This document shows, one piece after another, positions 63,084 to 64,000 of a DNA stretch of 64,000 nt. The stretch's first letter is position 1, and each line of letters opens with the position of its first letter. The notes under the pieces were generated by a model. That model ran no database searches and was not told the origin of the DNA. It was given only the letters and a program-made list of their open reading frames with translations. The translations under genes were made by a program, and so were the position numbers. The DNA is from Microcoleus sp. EPA2. Its GTDB lineage: Bacteria > Cyanobacteriota > Cyanobacteriia > Cyanobacteriales > Microcoleaceae. The stretch is taken from assembly GCA_020882975.1 (NCBI GenBank), contig JAHRFD010000010.1:1-64000 (forward strand), written 5' to 3'.

Positions 63084-64000
63084 TCAAACGGTATCCATTG
63101 CCTCGAATTCAAACTTGATTTCTTTCCAGAGTTCGCAAGCAACAGCCAATTCAGGGCTCCATTTGCAAGCTTCGCGAATGATGTCTCCGCCTTCGCGCAT
63201 CAAGTTGCGGCCTTCGTTACGTGCTTGGACGCAAGCTTCCAAAGCAACGCGGTTAGCTGTTGCACCAGGTGCGTTACCCCAAGGGTGGCCCAAGGTGCCG
63301 CCGCCGAACTGCAAGCAGGAGTCGTCGCCGAAGATTTCCACCAAGGCTGGCATATGCCAGATGTGGATACCGCCGGATGCAACTGGCATGACACCAGGCA
63401 TGGAGGCCCAATCTTGGGTGAAGTAGATACCGCGAGCGCGGTCTTGTTCGATGTGGTCTTCGCGCATCAAGTCTACGAAGCCCATGGTGATGCCTTTTTC
63501 GCCTTCGAGTTTGCCCACAACTGTACCGGAGTGCAGGTGGTCGCCGCCGGACATCCGCAAGCACTTGGCAAGCACGCGGAAGTGGATACCGTGGTTTTTC
63601 TGACGGTCGATAACGGCGTGCATGGCGCGGTGAATGTGCAACAGGATTCCGTTGCGACGGCACCATTTGGCCAAGGTGGTGTTTGCAGTGAAACCACCGG
63701 TCAGGTAGTCGTGCATGATGATGGGGGTTTTGATTTCTTTGGCGAATTCAGCCCGTTCCATCATTTCTTCGCAGGTGGGGGCGGTGACGTTGAGGTAGTG
63801 ACCTTTGACTTCGCCGGTTTCTGCTTGAGCTTTTTCAATAGCTTCTTGAACGAACAAGAAACGATCGCGCCAACGCATGAATGGTTGGGAGTTGATGTTT
63901 TCGTCGTCTTTGGTGAAATCCAAACCGCCGCGTAGAACTTCGTAAACGGCACGGCCGTAGTTCTTAGCAGACAGACCCAATTTGGGCTTAATTGTACAAC
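63084..64000 (-). CDS. rbcL: RuBisCO large subunit, partial (N-terminus outside the window)
   Basis: The frame continues past the right edge. The visible part begins at Cys172 (spinach numbering) and covers 304 residues. The catalytic Lys175, Lys177, Lys201 (carbamylated, DFTKDDE), Asp203, Glu204, His294 (HIHRAMHAV), His327, Lys334 and Ser379 are all present. It fixes CO2 in carboxysomes. One change stands out: the position of Cys192 (YECLRGG) is Val. Otherwise it is typical form IB. Confidence 0.98.
   Translation of the reverse strand, partial: CTIKPKLGLSAKNYGRAVYEVLRGGLDFTKDDENINSQPFMRWRDRFLFVQEAIEKAQAETGEVKGHYLNVTAPTCEEMMERAEFAKEIKTPIIMHDYLTGGFTANTTLAKWCRRNGILLHIHRAMHAVIDRQKNHGIHFRVLAKCLRMSGGDHLHSGTVVGKLEGEKGITMGFVDLMREDHIEQDRARGIYFTQDWASMPGVMPVASGGIHIWHMPALVEIFGDDSCLQFGGGTLGHPWGNAPGATANRVALEACVQARNEGRNLMREGGDIIREACKWSPELAVACELWKEIKFEFEAMDTV

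Noticed and set aside
63225..63935. 236-residue open frame on the plus strand opposite rbcL
   Set aside because: It is the antisense shadow of the highly conserved rbcL coding sequence, with no ribosome-binding site.

Overview
The window is chromosomal DNA from a cyanobacterium, most likely a filamentous non-heterocystous Oscillatoriales-type strain (Microcoleus/Oscillatoria-like; the genus is inference). The evidence is the RuBisCO operon in the order rbcL-rbcX-rbcS, pcyA for bilin synthesis, a manganese transporter whose metal ligands match Synechocystis MntC, many GCGATCGC (HIP1) palindromes, heptameric short tandem repeats in spacers, and COP23-domain, CYP110-like and Uma2-family genes. 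No rRNA, tRNA or CRISPR array was recognised.

Layout. 0-5.3 kb: small accessory genes (GNAT acetyltransferase, TPR protein, methyltransferase) and a two-gene cassette of a PD-(D/E)XK nuclease and a TOPRIM protein. 5.4-8.1 kb: mntCAB manganese ABC transporter with an inverted-repeat operator candidate. 8.2-12.8 kb: Uma2 protein, amino-acid-type binding protein, and cbiMNQ cobalt transporter under a clear cobalamin riboswitch, with no cbiO ATPase gene beside it. 13-21.3 kb: Uma2 proteins, an RDD/pentapeptide-repeat membrane protein, DNA photolyase, NUDIX hydrolase and folK. 21.4-23.8 kb: Tat-exported phosphatase phoX with a Pho-box-like upstream region. 24-28 kb: a conflict-gene neighbourhood with an Uma2 gene, a BrnT/BrnA-like toxin-antitoxin pair, an unknown two-gene module flanked by a partial duplication, and an NB-ARC ATPase.

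28-40 kb is the most unusual region. Two clusters encode exported trypsin-like (S1) proteases with COP23-domain proteins. The plus-strand cluster adds an S1-DUF1036 fusion, a triple-domain chagasin-like inhibitor and a papain-like C1A protease. The minus-strand cluster has COP23, then S1, then an S1-COP23 fusion. The first two of these are joined at a homopolymeric run containing a canonical -1 slippery heptamer. Between the clusters lie a phosphoketolase-like enzyme carrying an in-frame genomic repeat, an Uma2 fragment and MITE-like elements.

40.8-64 kb is mostly housekeeping: CYP110-like P450, moaD, threonine synthase with a second MoaD-like carrier, rnj-dapA-asd on the minus strand divergent from tig-clpP-clpX, dnaX, pcyA, tatA, a few orphan genes with tandem repeats, and rbcS-rbcX-rbcL with rbcL running off the right edge.

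The best candidates for an undescribed system are the S1/COP23/chagasin/C1A exported protease locus and the nuclease-TOPRIM cassette.
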